From contig NZ_JAVRHK010000002.1 in NCBI RefSeq assembly GCF_031846585.1, positions 248,001-312,000 on the forward strand: a DNA stretch of 64,000 bases, read 5' to 3'. Below are positions 33,788-42,833 of the stretch, piece after piece (positions within the stretch are counted from its first letter, which is position 1; the number at the start of each line of letters is the position of its first letter). Under the pieces are notes generated by a model that was not told the DNA's origin, searched no databases, and saw nothing but the letters and a program-made list of their open reading frames with translations. Both the position numbers and the translations under genes were made by a program. Source of the stretch: Autumnicola musiva (lineage in GTDB: Bacteria; Bacteroidota; Bacteroidia; Flavobacteriales; Flavobacteriaceae).

Positions 33788-35071
33788 ATGTCAGATAAAG
33801 CCTCACTAGAATATCAAGGAAAAAAATATGAATTTCCGGTTGTTAAGGGGACCGAAAATGAAATTGGAATAGATATTAAAAAACTTCGTTCTGAAGCTGG
33901 AATTATTACGCTGGATCGCGGTTACAAGAATACCGGAAGTTGTGAAAGTGCAATTACTTTTCTAGATGGAGAGAAGGGAGTTCTTAGATATCGTGGTTAT
34001 GCTATAGAGGATCTGGCAGAAAAAGCTGATTTTCTAGAGGTAGCTTATTTACTGATTTTTGGTGAACTACCTACAAAAGAACAACTCGATAAATTTTATT
34101 CAGATATTAAAGAAGAGTCTGAAGTAGATGAGGAAATGAAGAAAATCCTTGATGGTTTTCCAAAATCGGCTCATCCAATGGGCGTACTTTCTTCGCTAAC
34201 CAGTGCTCTTATTGCATTTAACCCATCTTCAGTAGATGTTTCTTCTGAAGCTGATATGTATAAGGCAATTGTTAAGATTCTAGGTAAATTTCCAGTGCTT
34301 GCTGCATGGACGCTTCGCAAAAAGAAAAGTGACCCGTTAAATTATGGAGACGATTCTCTTGGTTACGTAGAGAATCTGCATAAAATGATGTTTGAAAAGC
34401 CGGGCAAAAAATATAATGTAGATAAAGCAGTTATAAATGCATTGGATAAACTTCTTATCCTTCACGCAGATCATGAGCAAAACTGTTCTACTTCTACCGT
34501 AAGAATGGTTGGATCTTCACATGCAGGTCTTTTTGCATCAATTTCAGCTGGTATTTCAGCTTTATGGGGGCCACTTCACGGAGGTGCAAACCAGGCGGTT
34601 ATCGAAATGCTGGAAAGAATTAAAGAGGACGGAGGCGATACTAAAAAATTCATGGCCAAGGCCAAAGATAAAGAAGATCCTTTCAGGCTTATGGGCTTTG
34701 GACACAGGGTCTATAAAAATTTCGACCCTCGGGCTAAAATCATCAAAAAATCTGCAGATGAGGTGCTTGGCCAGTTAGGAGTAAATGATCCTGTATTGGA
34801 TATTGCAAAGGGGCTTGAAAAAGAAGCTCTGGAAGATGATTATTTCGTAAAAAGAAAACTATATCCAAATGTAGACTTCTATTCCGGAATTATATATCGT
34901 GCCCTGGGTATTCCTGTAGAAATGTTTACAGTAATGTTTGCCCTTGGCCGTTTACCCGGCTGGATTGCACAATGGAGGGAAATGAGATTAATGAAAGAAC
35001 CTATTGGACGTCCAAGACAAATTTATATTGGCGAAGGCCACAGGGAGTTTAAATCCCTTGATAAGAGGTAG
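33788..35071 (+). CDS. gltA: Citrate synthase
   Basis: 427 residues, type II (hexameric, gram-negative length). It condenses acetyl-CoA with oxaloacetate at the entry of the TCA cycle. Catalytic regions are GPLHGGANQAV and GFGHRVYKNFDPRA (the two His) and PNVDFYSGIIY (the Asp). The N-terminal beta domain (EYQGKKYEFPVVKGTENEIG) is present. A terminator follows. Confidence 0.97.
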   Translation: MSDKASLEYQGKKYEFPVVKGTENEIGIDIKKLRSEAGIITLDRGYKNTGSCESAITFLDGEKGVLRYRGYAIEDLAEKADFLEVAYLLIFGELPTKEQLDKFYSDIKEESEVDEEMKKILDGFPKSAHPMGVLSSLTSALIAFNPSSVDVSSEADMYKAIVKILGKFPVLAAWTLRKKKSDPLNYGDDSLGYVENLHKMMFEKPGKKYNVDKAVINALDKLLILHADHEQNCSTSTVRMVGSSHAGLFASISAGISALWGPLHGGANQAVIEMLERIKEDGGDTKKFMAKAKDKEDPFRLMGFGHRVYKNFDPRAKIIKKSADEVLGQLGVNDPVLDIAKGLEKEALEDDYFVKRKLYPNVDFYSGIIYRALGIPVEMFTVMFALGRLPGWIAQWREMRLMKEPIGRPRQIYIGEGHREFKSLDKR

Positions 35072-35097
35072 ATAAATAACACCCTTTATAATTTAAG

Positions 35098-35128
35098 AAA
35101 AAGCTTCATCATGGTATGAGGCTTTTTC
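35098..35128 (+). terminator. Terminator of gltA
   Basis: AAAAAGCTTCAT (35098-35109) pairs with ATGAGGCTTTTT (35116-35127), including one G-T pair, around a six-base loop; the right arm ends in five T. It overlaps the leader of the next gene. Confidence 0.75.
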
Positions 35129-35151
35129 TATATTTGCCAAAAATTAGCGGG

Positions 35152-36063
35152 ATGAAATTGCATATTAATAATGAAACTTCGCGGCTTAAAGCCGTAGTAC
35201 TTGGAACTGCCGAAAGTGCAGGTGGGATCCCTAATATTTCAGAAGCATACGATCCTAAATCTATTGAGCATATCAAGATGGGCACTTATCCCAAAGAAGA
35301 GGATATGGTAAGGGAAATAGAGTCTGTTTCAGACGTATTGAAGAAACATAATGTAGAGGTTTACAGGCCAAAACTGATTAAAGATTACAATCAGATATTT
35401 GCCAGGGACATCGCATTTGTGATTGAAGATAAATTTATAATGGCCAATATTTTGCCGCACAGGGAGCAGGAAATAGAAGCTATTAGCCATGTCATAAACC
35501 AGATTCCTTCAGAGGATGTGGTTCAGTTGCCTGAAAATGCACATATAGAAGGAGGAGATGTAATGCCTTTCGGCGATTATATTTTAGTTGGAACCTATAC
35601 CAAAGAAGACTATAAAAGTTTTATAACGGCAAGGACCAATAAGGAAGCAGTACAGGCCATAAAAGATCTTTTTCCGCAGAAAAAAGTTGTGTCTTTTAAT
35701 CTTAAAAAATCTAATGTAGAACCCAGGGATAATGCATTGCACCTGGATTGCTGTTTTCAGCCTGTAGGAAAAGATAAAGCTATTATCTACAAAGGTGGAT
35801 TTTTAGAGGAGAAAGATTATGAATGGCTGGTGAATCTCTTCGGAAAAGAAAATATTTTTGAGATTACCCGTGATGAAATGTATAATATGTTTTCCAATGT
35901 ATTTTCCATATCGGAAGACGTGGTCATTTCAGAGAGAAGTTTTAAGAGACTGAATAACTGGCTCAGAGAGCAAAATATACAGGTTGAAGAAGTGCCGTAT
36001 GCCGAAATTGCCAAACAGGAAGGTTTATTGCGCTGTTCAACATTACCTTTAATAAGAGAATAA
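35152..36063 (+). CDS. Amidinotransferase/dimethylarginine hydrolase-family enzyme
   Basis: 303 residues from the ATG at 35152; an in-frame ATG at 35116 lies inside the gltA terminator. Guanidino-modifying enzyme fold (pentein). Catalytic elements are visible: the Asp in FARDIAF, the EGGDV strand, the His in ALHLDCCF and a nucleophilic Cys near the C-terminus in LLRCSTLPL. Members hydrolyse arginine, methylarginines or related compounds; the exact substrate cannot be read from sequence. Ten bases separate it from a second pentein gene, so they form a pair. Confidence 0.82.
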   Translation: MKLHINNETSRLKAVVLGTAESAGGIPNISEAYDPKSIEHIKMGTYPKEEDMVREIESVSDVLKKHNVEVYRPKLIKDYNQIFARDIAFVIEDKFIMANILPHREQEIEAISHVINQIPSEDVVQLPENAHIEGGDVMPFGDYILVGTYTKEDYKSFITARTNKEAVQAIKDLFPQKKVVSFNLKKSNVEPRDNALHLDCCFQPVGKDKAIIYKGGFLEEKDYEWLVNLFGKENIFEITRDEMYNMFSNVFSISEDVVISERSFKRLNNWLREQNIQVEEVPYAEIAKQEGLLRCSTLPLIRE

Positions 36064-36073
36064 CAGAATTTTA

Positions 36074-37000
36074 ATGAAGCAGATAACAGATACTTTGTTA
36101 ATGGTGAGACCTGTAGGTTTCAGAATGAATGAGCAAACCGCTGTAAATAACTATTTTCAGGAAGATATACAAAATGCCGATGTAAACAGGCAGGCCCGGA
36201 AAGAATTTGATGATTTTGTAGATAAGTTGAATGGAGTGGGAGTGCAAACCATTGTTGTAGATGATGTTTTAGAGGACAATACACCAGATTCTATTTTCCC
36301 TAACAACTGGGTCTCGTTTCATGAAGACGGAAATATTGCGCTTTACCCAATGTTCGCTCCAAACAGAAGAAAAGAACGCCGGCTGGAGTATTTCGCACGC
36401 CTTGAAGAAGAAGGTTTCAAAATCAATAATATTGTGGATTATACTTCTGCAGAAGAGGATGACATTTTTCTTGAGGGCACCGGCAGCATGATCCTGGATA
36501 GGGTAAATCAAAAAGCTTATTGTGCAATCTCTCCCCGGGCCGATGAGGAGCTGTTCATAGAATTTTGTGAAGATTTCGAATTTACCCCGGTTATATTTAA
36601 TGCCAATCAAAGTGTAGGCGGTAAAAGAAAGCCAATATATCATACCAATGTAATGATGTGCCTTGCTGAAGAATTTGCCGTTATTTGTCTTGACAGCATA
36701 GACAGTGCGAAAGAACGCAAGAATGTTCTTAAACATCTAAAGGAGGACAGGAAAGAAGTAATCGCAATTTCTGAAGCACAAATGCATGAATTTGCCGGAA
36801 ATATGCTTCAGGTACAGGGCGATTTTAATAAAAAATATTTGGTAATGAGTGCTCGTGCCCATGCCGGCCTTAACGAATCTCAGATTTCAAAAATCCAAAA
36901 GCACTGTGAAATTTTAAGCAGTGAACTTCATATGATTGAAACCTGTGGCGGCGGCAGTGCACGTTGCATGATGGCCGAAATTTTTCTTCCGAAGGCTTAA
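36074..37000 (+). CDS. ctlX: CtlX-like citrulline/arginine amidinohydrolase
   Basis: 308 residues, pentein fold. The sequence resembles citrulline-utilisation hydrolase CtlX: MVRPVGFRMNEQTAVNNYF at the start, DSIFPNNWVSFHEDG, FLEGTGSMILDR, the catalytic-His segment YHTNVMMCL and the catalytic Cys in GGGSARCMMAE. It would release ammonia from a ureido or guanidino group. Paired with the preceding amidinohydrolase; convergent with the BCCT transporter gene, one base apart. Assignment to CtlX rather than another pentein is moderately sure. Confidence 0.75.
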   Translation: MKQITDTLLMVRPVGFRMNEQTAVNNYFQEDIQNADVNRQARKEFDDFVDKLNGVGVQTIVVDDVLEDNTPDSIFPNNWVSFHEDGNIALYPMFAPNRRKERRLEYFARLEEEGFKINNIVDYTSAEEDDIFLEGTGSMILDRVNQKAYCAISPRADEELFIEFCEDFEFTPVIFNANQSVGGKRKPIYHTNVMMCLAEEFAVICLDSIDSAKERKNVLKHLKEDRKEVIAISEAQMHEFAGNMLQVQGDFNKKYLVMSARAHAGLNESQISKIQKHCEILSSELHMIETCGGGSARCMMAEIFLPKA

Positions 37001-37001
37001 C

Positions 37002-38495
37002 CTATTGAGGCTTTTGGTATAGATTGAACAGGAAAAGAATCAGCATTCCTCCTGTAAAAAGTGCAAACGGGAGGGAGCTGATAATCAGGAATTTTTGCAT
37101 TGCGCTTAGTACATCACTTTCAGGTTTAATATTTCCAAGAACTATTATTGCTTCGGAAAAAAATAAGATAAGAATAGCCCATATTAGGCGAAACTTCTTT
37201 TTTGGCTCCTCTTTGCCTTTATCGCTAAACATGCTCAATACAAAGATTGCAGAATCAACTGAAGTAACCAGAAAACTAATCAGCAACAAAATCACTGCAA
37301 TATTGGTAAGTTGTGAAAAAGGAAGATTGGCGAAAAACACAAACATTGATGTGAAAACATTTCCAAATTCTCCGTTGTAGGTTTCCAGGCCATCTACTAT
37401 TTGAAAAGCTGAAGTGCCAAACACGCTAAACCAGAAGAAACTTCCCAGAGAAGGAATTAGTAAAACGCCCAATATCATCTCTCTTAAACTCCGGCCTTTT
37501 GAAATCCTTGCGATAAAAATTCCCGTAAAAGGTGCCCATGCTAACCAGAAAGCCCAGTAATAATAAGTCCAGTTGGTTAAAAACTGTTTCCCGGGATTAT
37601 ATTCTCCCCAGGCGAGGCTTAACGGAATAAAATCCACCACGTAACGATATAAGGAGGTCAGGAAATTTGAAAGTATAGTAGAGAAATCATTTAAAAAAAG
37701 CACAAAAATCATCAGTACAACCGTTACATAAATATTCCAGTTTGAAATTATTCTTATCCCTTTTTGCACCCCGGCATAAGCGGAAACAAAAGCCAAAAGG
37801 CAAATAAGAAATACCATCCCCATTATCGGCATTAAATTGCCGGGAGAATTTCCCGATAAATGGCTTATTCCACCTTCAATTTGTGTAGTCCCTAATCCAA
37901 CAGCTGCTACAAGGCCAAATACCGTTGTAAGGATGGTAAGAAGATCGGTGATTTGTGGAAGAAATTTAATTTTGCGGAAGGCTCCTAGACCTGAGCTTAA
38001 CCTTACATCTGTTTTTTCTACGAATATGGAGTAACCTATAACAATAGCGAAAACTCCATAGAAAGCCCACGCTGTAAAACCCCATTGGTAAAACGTGTAT
38101 TCCAGAGCAATTACTTCATTAGAACCAGAGGTGGAAATGGGAGTATTAAGGTACATGAAAACTGGTTCCTGAACCGCGCGTAGTAAAATACCGGCTCCCA
38201 TTCCCGCGCTGTAAAGCATTGCAATCCATGAAAGTCTGTTGAACTCCGGCGGGGAATTTCCCAATCTTATTTTTCCAAATTTGGAAAAAGCAATAAATAG
38301 TAGAAAGAGTACACAAATAAGTCCCAGCCATAAATAAAATCCTCCAAAAATTTCCCTTACCCAAATGGATCCTTTTTCAATTAATGCATAAAAATATTTT
38401 GTAAAGAAGAAAATGAAAAAGGAGAAAGCAACCAGGATCACCGTGGATAAATAAAAAAGCGGATTTTTGGCTATGTAGTTTTTAAAGTTTCTCAA
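37002..38495 (-). CDS. BCCT-family betaine/choline/carnitine transporter
   Basis: 497 residues with about twelve membrane helices. Family motifs are SAGMGAGILLRAVQEPVFMYL and the Trp-rich segment WAFWLAWAPFTGIFIARIS followed by GRSLREMILG. It moves quaternary-ammonium osmolytes using sodium or proton gradients. The start is a TTG three bases after the SDR-gene stop; no ATG is available before the first helix, so the two genes are cotranscribed. Confidence 0.9.
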   Translation of the reverse strand: MRNFKNYIAKNPLFYLSTVILVAFSFFIFFFTKYFYALIEKGSIWVREIFGGFYLWLGLICVLFLLFIAFSKFGKIRLGNSPPEFNRLSWIAMLYSAGMGAGILLRAVQEPVFMYLNTPISTSGSNEVIALEYTFYQWGFTAWAFYGVFAIVIGYSIFVEKTDVRLSSGLGAFRKIKFLPQITDLLTILTTVFGLVAAVGLGTTQIEGGISHLSGNSPGNLMPIMGMVFLICLLAFVSAYAGVQKGIRIISNWNIYVTVVLMIFVLFLNDFSTILSNFLTSLYRYVVDFIPLSLAWGEYNPGKQFLTNWTYYYWAFWLAWAPFTGIFIARISKGRSLREMILGVLLIPSLGSFFWFSVFGTSAFQIVDGLETYNGEFGNVFTSMFVFFANLPFSQLTNIAVILLLISFLVTSVDSAIFVLSMFSDKGKEEPKKKFRLIWAILILFFSEAIIVLGNIKPESDVLSAMQKFLIISSLPFALFTGGMLILFLFNLYQKPQ

Positions 38496-38498
38496 GGA

Positions 38499-39944
38499 TC
38501 AGGCAATACTTTTCTGTGGTTCTCCCTTAGCTATTTTATTAAGCATTCCCTCGAATATAAAATAGTGGAAGGGGTACATGGAATACCAATACAACCTGCC
38601 CCAGATTCCTTTTGGACGGAAGGTGGCGGTTTGATGTAAAACATTGTTTTCATCAATTTTAAATTCCAGCCAGGCCTCACCAGGTACTCTCATTTCAGCG
38701 AACAGCAGTAAGCGCTTTTCCTCCCTGTCGGCCAGTAGCACTCTCCAGAAATCAAGGGAATCTCCACTGGTAATCATAGTGGGATGCGTTCTGCCCCTGC
38801 GTAATCCAACCCCGCCAAACAATTTGTCAATATAACCACGGAATTTCCAAAGCCAGTTCCCGTAGTACCAGCCATTCAAGCCGCCAATAGCCCAAATACG
38901 ATCCAGAACTTCCTCTGTATTTTCTACTTTTGCAGATTGTTCATCGGTTAGGCAGCCATATTGTGGTACCTGAATATATTTGTTAAGTTCCTTTTTAAAC
39001 CGGCCGCTGCTAAGAGAATCTTTCCAGCTGGAAACTACCTGGTTTTGCTCAATTTTGTAGAAAGCCAGTTTTATAGCTTCATTGTAATGTAGAGGTTCAA
39101 TCCCCAGAAGTTCCTGCAGGCGGGTATCTTTGGTTACTACTTCCACCTTCATACTATCCACCAGGTTTCGGGCCAGGGTGTAAGAAGTAGAAGTTATAAA
39201 ATATAACCAATAAGAAGATAGTTTAGGAGACATTACCGGCATACTCCAAATTGCTAATTTAAGGTCACGCACTTTTGCATACTGCTCCATCATTTCCTGA
39301 TAGCTTAAAACATCCGGCCCCCCAACATCAAAAGATTTATTATAACATTCCTCTTTTCCAATAACACCGGTTAAAAACTGGATTACATCTCTAATGGCCA
39401 GGGGCTGGCATTTTGTTCTTACCCATTGCGGCGTAATCATTATCGGCAATTTTTCGCATAAATCCCTCAGGATTTCAAACGAGGAGCTACCGGAACCTAT
39501 TATAATTGCAGCTCTCAAAACCGTAGTGTGAAAATCACCTTCATGTAAAATCTCTTCCACTTTCTTCCGGGAAGCGAGGTGTTTCGAAAGCTTATCTTCA
39601 TTAATTATTCCGCTGAGGTAAATAACCTGATTTACCGATGTTTCTGCCATCATTTTATTAAAATTCTGCGCAGCTGTCATTTCATGCTCGTCAAAATCTT
39701 TGGTGGAAGCAGACATGGAATGAATAAGATAGTAAGCAACATCGATATCTTTAATTTTCTGAGGTGCTTCTTTATCTTTTAAAAAATCAATTTCTACCAA
39801 TTCAACCTGTTCCCGTAGTTCTTTTGAAGAGGAAAACCGGCTTTTATTCCTTACTGCACAAACCACCTCGTGGCCCTGCTCTAAAAGTTCGGGGAGCAGG
39901 CGCATCCCTATATAACCATTTGCACCAGTAAGGAGAATTCGCAT
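38499..39944 (-). CDS. NAD(P)-binding SDR/DUF2867 protein
   Basis: 481 residues in two parts. Residues 1-290 form an atypical NAD(P)-binding Rossmann domain with LLTGANGYIGMRLL (TGxxGxxG) near the start. Residues 320-475 match the DUF2867-type domain (GLRRGRTHPT, WRVLLADREEKRLLLFAEMRVPG, FRPKGIWGRLYWYSMYPFH). Proteins of this architecture are common in Bacteroidota and of unknown function; a role in lipid or ubiquinone-like metabolism is only a guess. It is the first gene of a two-gene operon with the BCCT transporter. Confidence 0.85.
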   Translation of the reverse strand: MRILLTGANGYIGMRLLPELLEQGHEVVCAVRNKSRFSSSKELREQVELVEIDFLKDKEAPQKIKDIDVAYYLIHSMSASTKDFDEHEMTAAQNFNKMMAETSVNQVIYLSGIINEDKLSKHLASRKKVEEILHEGDFHTTVLRAAIIIGSGSSSFEILRDLCEKLPIMITPQWVRTKCQPLAIRDVIQFLTGVIGKEECYNKSFDVGGPDVLSYQEMMEQYAKVRDLKLAIWSMPVMSPKLSSYWLYFITSTSYTLARNLVDSMKVEVVTKDTRLQELLGIEPLHYNEAIKLAFYKIEQNQVVSSWKDSLSSGRFKKELNKYIQVPQYGCLTDEQSAKVENTEEVLDRIWAIGGLNGWYYGNWLWKFRGYIDKLFGGVGLRRGRTHPTMITSGDSLDFWRVLLADREEKRLLLFAEMRVPGEAWLEFKIDENNVLHQTATFRPKGIWGRLYWYSMYPFHYFIFEGMLNKIAKGEPQKSIA

Positions 39945-40014
39945 GTGAGGAGTTTATGTGATAAATTAAGAATTAAATTAGTACTTTCCCCCTGCATTAG
40001 TAAAATTTTATAAA

Positions 40015-40218
40015 ATGAAAAACGTGCTAAAGGTAGTGTTGCTTCTCATTGGAATTGGCCTTATAGCTTATGGCCTTTATGCGCTAATTAATCCGGAATT
40101 TGCTATTAATTCAGGACCGGTAAAGGTGGAGGGGCAGGGTGATAATACTCAATCTTATGCCATGATTGGCTTCGGGATTTTATCGCTTATAGCCGGACTT
40201 GCCTTCCGCAAAAGATAA
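40015..40218 (+). CDS. Small two-helix membrane protein
   Basis: 67 residues with two hydrophobic segments (about 5-25 and 48-63) and a short basic C-terminus (FRKR). A Gly-Asp-rich hydrophilic loop joins them. The pattern resembles DUF3185-type membrane peptides, but this is a weak match. It stands alone between divergent or convergent neighbours. Confidence 0.7.
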   Translation: MKNVLKVVLLLIGIGLIAYGLYALINPEFAINSGPVKVEGQGDNTQSYAMIGFGILSLIAGLAFRKR

Positions 40219-40248
40219 TCTGCGCAGGTCAAGCAGGAAAATTGCCGG

Positions 40249-40674
40249 CTAGAGGTCTTCAATATTAGTGGGTGCATTATCTGCTTTATAATCAATTATT
40301 TTTCTGAAGAATTTATGAATAGCCGGTTTGTCTGCTTTTACCTTAATAAAATAGTTATCCCGGTAAATAGAATATTCCTCAGCCTTGCCTTTGTATAGAG
40401 TCAATTTGTGGTAAGGAATAATAAGGGCGTAAGTTTCCAGTAAACTTCTGAACATTACAATAATTCCGTTTGGCCGCATCTCCACATTACATGTGTTGGT
40501 ATATTTGTCCAATATCAGTAAATTATGAATATCTATACTTGCTGCGGTGATATGAAGTTTAGGCGAGCCGGTGCCGTTAAGTTTCATACGTTCCAACAAG
40601 GTGAAAGTCTTCCCCACTTCAGTATTAATCTTTCTCTTTATTGCGGGGCGATTGTATGAAATATTCTGCAGCAT
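40249..40674 (-). CDS. Protein of unknown function
   Basis: 141 residues from the ATG at 40674 (MLQNISYNRPAIKRKI); a TTG at 40722 would add sixteen hydrophilic residues. No signal peptide and no clear membrane helix. The middle and end are a mix of beta strands and helices (LLILDKYTNTCNVEMRPNGI, NYFIKVKADKPAIHKFF). I recognise no family. It faces argS head to head across a 289-base spacer. Confidence 0.6.
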   Translation of the reverse strand: MLQNISYNRPAIKRKINTEVGKTFTLLERMKLNGTGSPKLHITAASIDIHNLLILDKYTNTCNVEMRPNGIIVMFRSLLETYALIIPYHKLTLYKGKAEEYSIYRDNYFIKVKADKPAIHKFFRKIIDYKADNAPTNIEDL

Positions 40675-40923
40675 ATTTAAAGATTTTTGTTCGTTATTTG
40701 TTGTTTGTGGTTGAATTACCAATGGGAGTTGTTGTTTTCTTTCTCAAGTCAACGCGGTGCGTTTCACTACTTCCCATAAAATGAAAAAAATGCACTGCTA
40801 TAAAACTTTAGGGAATATGCTTTTTAGCTTTTAAAAAATCCGAACTCCAAACTTTCCACTTTCCTAAGAAATTAAAGATAGGCATTTGAGTCTAAAGCCT
40901 GTCCGCATACTTCTAAATTCTCT

Positions 40924-40931
40924 TATCTTTG
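40924..40931 (+). promoter_or_regulatory. Minus-7 box of argS
   Basis: TATCTTTG matches TAnnTTTG and lies 32 bases before the argS ATG. No TTTG sits 19-20 bases upstream, so only one element supports the call. Confidence 0.5.
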
Positions 40932-40963
40932 CAATTCTTAAACCGAATAAATACAGGATAAAA

Positions 40964-42742
40964 ATGGCAATTCAGAGTATTCTCGCAACTCATGTAAAAG
41001 AAGCTGTAAATAAGATTCATAATGTTGAAATTGAGCAGGTGGAATTTCAGCCCACCCGTAAAGATTTTGAAGGCGATATTACGTTAGTCACTTTTCCTAT
41101 GTTGCGCCAGGTAAAGACCAACCCTGTAAAATTGGGGCAGGAAATTGGTGAATATCTGGAAAAAAATGTCGCTGAGGTTTCTCATTTCAACGTCGTACAG
41201 GGGTTTTTGAATATTGTAATGAATAATTCATTTTATCTGGATTTTTTCGGAAGCATGAAAAACCACGAAGATTTCGGAATTGTGCCGCCGGCTTCAAACG
41301 CGCAGGGAATTATGGTAGAATATTCTTCTCCAAACACCAATAAGCCTTTGCACCTTGGTCATATCCGGAATAATTTACTGGGTTATTCGGTTTCTGAAAT
41401 TTTAAAGGCCGCGGGAAATAAAGTCTATAAAACACAAATTATTAATGACCGTGGAATCCACATTTGTAAATCTATGCTTGCCTGGCAACGTTTTGGAAAC
41501 GGAGAAACTCCACAGTCTACAGGAATAAAAGGGGACAAGCTGGTTGGAAAATATTATGTAAAATTTGACCAGGAATATAAAAAGGAAATTGCTGAACTAA
41601 AAGAAAAAGGTATTTCTGAGGAAGCAGCAAAGGCCGAAGCTCCTATTCTTTTTGAAGCAAAGCAAATGCTGTTAAAGTGGGAAGCAGGAGATCCGGAAGT
41701 GGTGGCGCTTTGGGAAAAAATGAACCAATGGGTTTATAATGGCTTTGCAAAAACCTACGATGCTCTGGGCGTGGATTTTGATAAAAATTATTACGAAAGC
41801 AGTACATATCTTCTAGGAAAAGATGTGGTAGCACAGGGGCTGGAGAAAAGCATTTTTTATAAAAAAGAAGATGGCAGCGTTTGGATAGACCTTACAGATG
41901 AAGGTCTGGATGAAAAAATTGTACTTAGAAGTGACGGCACCGCCGTATATATGACCCAGGATATAGGTACAGCTATTCAACGGGTTAAGGATTTTGATAT
42001 TAACGGAATGGTTTATACCGTTGGGAACGAGCAGGATTACCATTTCAAGGTGCTGTTTCTAATTCTGAAGAAATTAGGATTTGACTGGGCAGATTATCTT
42101 TATCATCTTAGTTACGGAATGGTTGATCTACCTGGCGGAAAAATGAAAAGTCGTGAAGGAACCGTGGTGGATGCCGATGATTTAATTGAAGAAATGAAAG
42201 AGACTGCCCGTGCTATTTCTGAAGAATTGGGCAAACTGGAAGCTTATTCCGAAGAAGAAAAAGAAGAGCTTTACCGAACCATTGGACTCGGCGCTTTAAA
42301 ATATTATATTCTGAAGGTAGATCCAAAAAAACGGATTTTATTTGATCCAAAAGAATCGGTAGACTTTCAGGGAAATACCGGTCCGTTTATTCAATACACT
42401 TATGCCCGTATCCAGTCTATTCTTAGAAAAGCCAATTTTGACTATAGCAGGGAAATTCCGGCAGATTATCAACTACATCAAAAAGAGAAAGAACTTATAA
42501 AGCAACTTCAGCTTTATCCTGAAACTGTACAATTGGCCGCTGAAAATCATAGTCCGGCGTTAATTGCCAATTATACTTACGAACTTGTAAAGGAATTCAA
42601 TTCCTTTTACCAAAACGTTACTATTCTGGGAGCTGATGAGCTTCAGGAGAAAATCTTACGGGTGCAGTTGTCACAATCTGTTGGGAATGTGATAAAATCA
42701 TCTTTTGCCCTTTTAGGAATTCAGGTGCCGGAGCGAATGTAG
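40964..42742 (+). CDS. argS: Arginyl-tRNA synthetase
   Basis: 592 residues from the ATG at 40964 (MAIQSILATHVKEAV); upstream in-frame codons precede the promoter. Class I synthetase charging tRNA-Arg. The HIGH motif is HLGH (130-133) and the KMSKS-equivalent is KMKSREG (about 393-399). An N-terminal arginyl-specific domain (1-115) and the C-terminal DALR anticodon-binding domain (GPFIQYTYARIQSI) are present. Length is normal. Confidence 0.97.
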   Translation: MAIQSILATHVKEAVNKIHNVEIEQVEFQPTRKDFEGDITLVTFPMLRQVKTNPVKLGQEIGEYLEKNVAEVSHFNVVQGFLNIVMNNSFYLDFFGSMKNHEDFGIVPPASNAQGIMVEYSSPNTNKPLHLGHIRNNLLGYSVSEILKAAGNKVYKTQIINDRGIHICKSMLAWQRFGNGETPQSTGIKGDKLVGKYYVKFDQEYKKEIAELKEKGISEEAAKAEAPILFEAKQMLLKWEAGDPEVVALWEKMNQWVYNGFAKTYDALGVDFDKNYYESSTYLLGKDVVAQGLEKSIFYKKEDGSVWIDLTDEGLDEKIVLRSDGTAVYMTQDIGTAIQRVKDFDINGMVYTVGNEQDYHFKVLFLILKKLGFDWADYLYHLSYGMVDLPGGKMKSREGTVVDADDLIEEMKETARAISEELGKLEAYSEEEKEELYRTIGLGALKYYILKVDPKKRILFDPKESVDFQGNTGPFIQYTYARIQSILRKANFDYSREIPADYQLHQKEKELIKQLQLYPETVQLAAENHSPALIANYTYELVKEFNSFYQNVTILGADELQEKILRVQLSQSVGNVIKSSFALLGIQVPERM

Positions 42743-42833
42743 TTTTTGATGTATAAAAATTTAAACACAAAGTTAAGCCTCCCACTGAAATCATCAATTT
42801 TGAAGCTTTAGCTTCTTTGCGTGCAGAAGTAAA

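Noticed and set aside
36269..36736. 155-residue minus-strand frame inside ctlX
   Set aside because: It is antisense to an intact conserved enzyme; the frame is open only because of codon composition.
42802..42815. GAAGC/GCTTC hairpin after argS as terminator
   Set aside because: The stem is only five bases and the following sequence is TTTGCG, so support is too weak.
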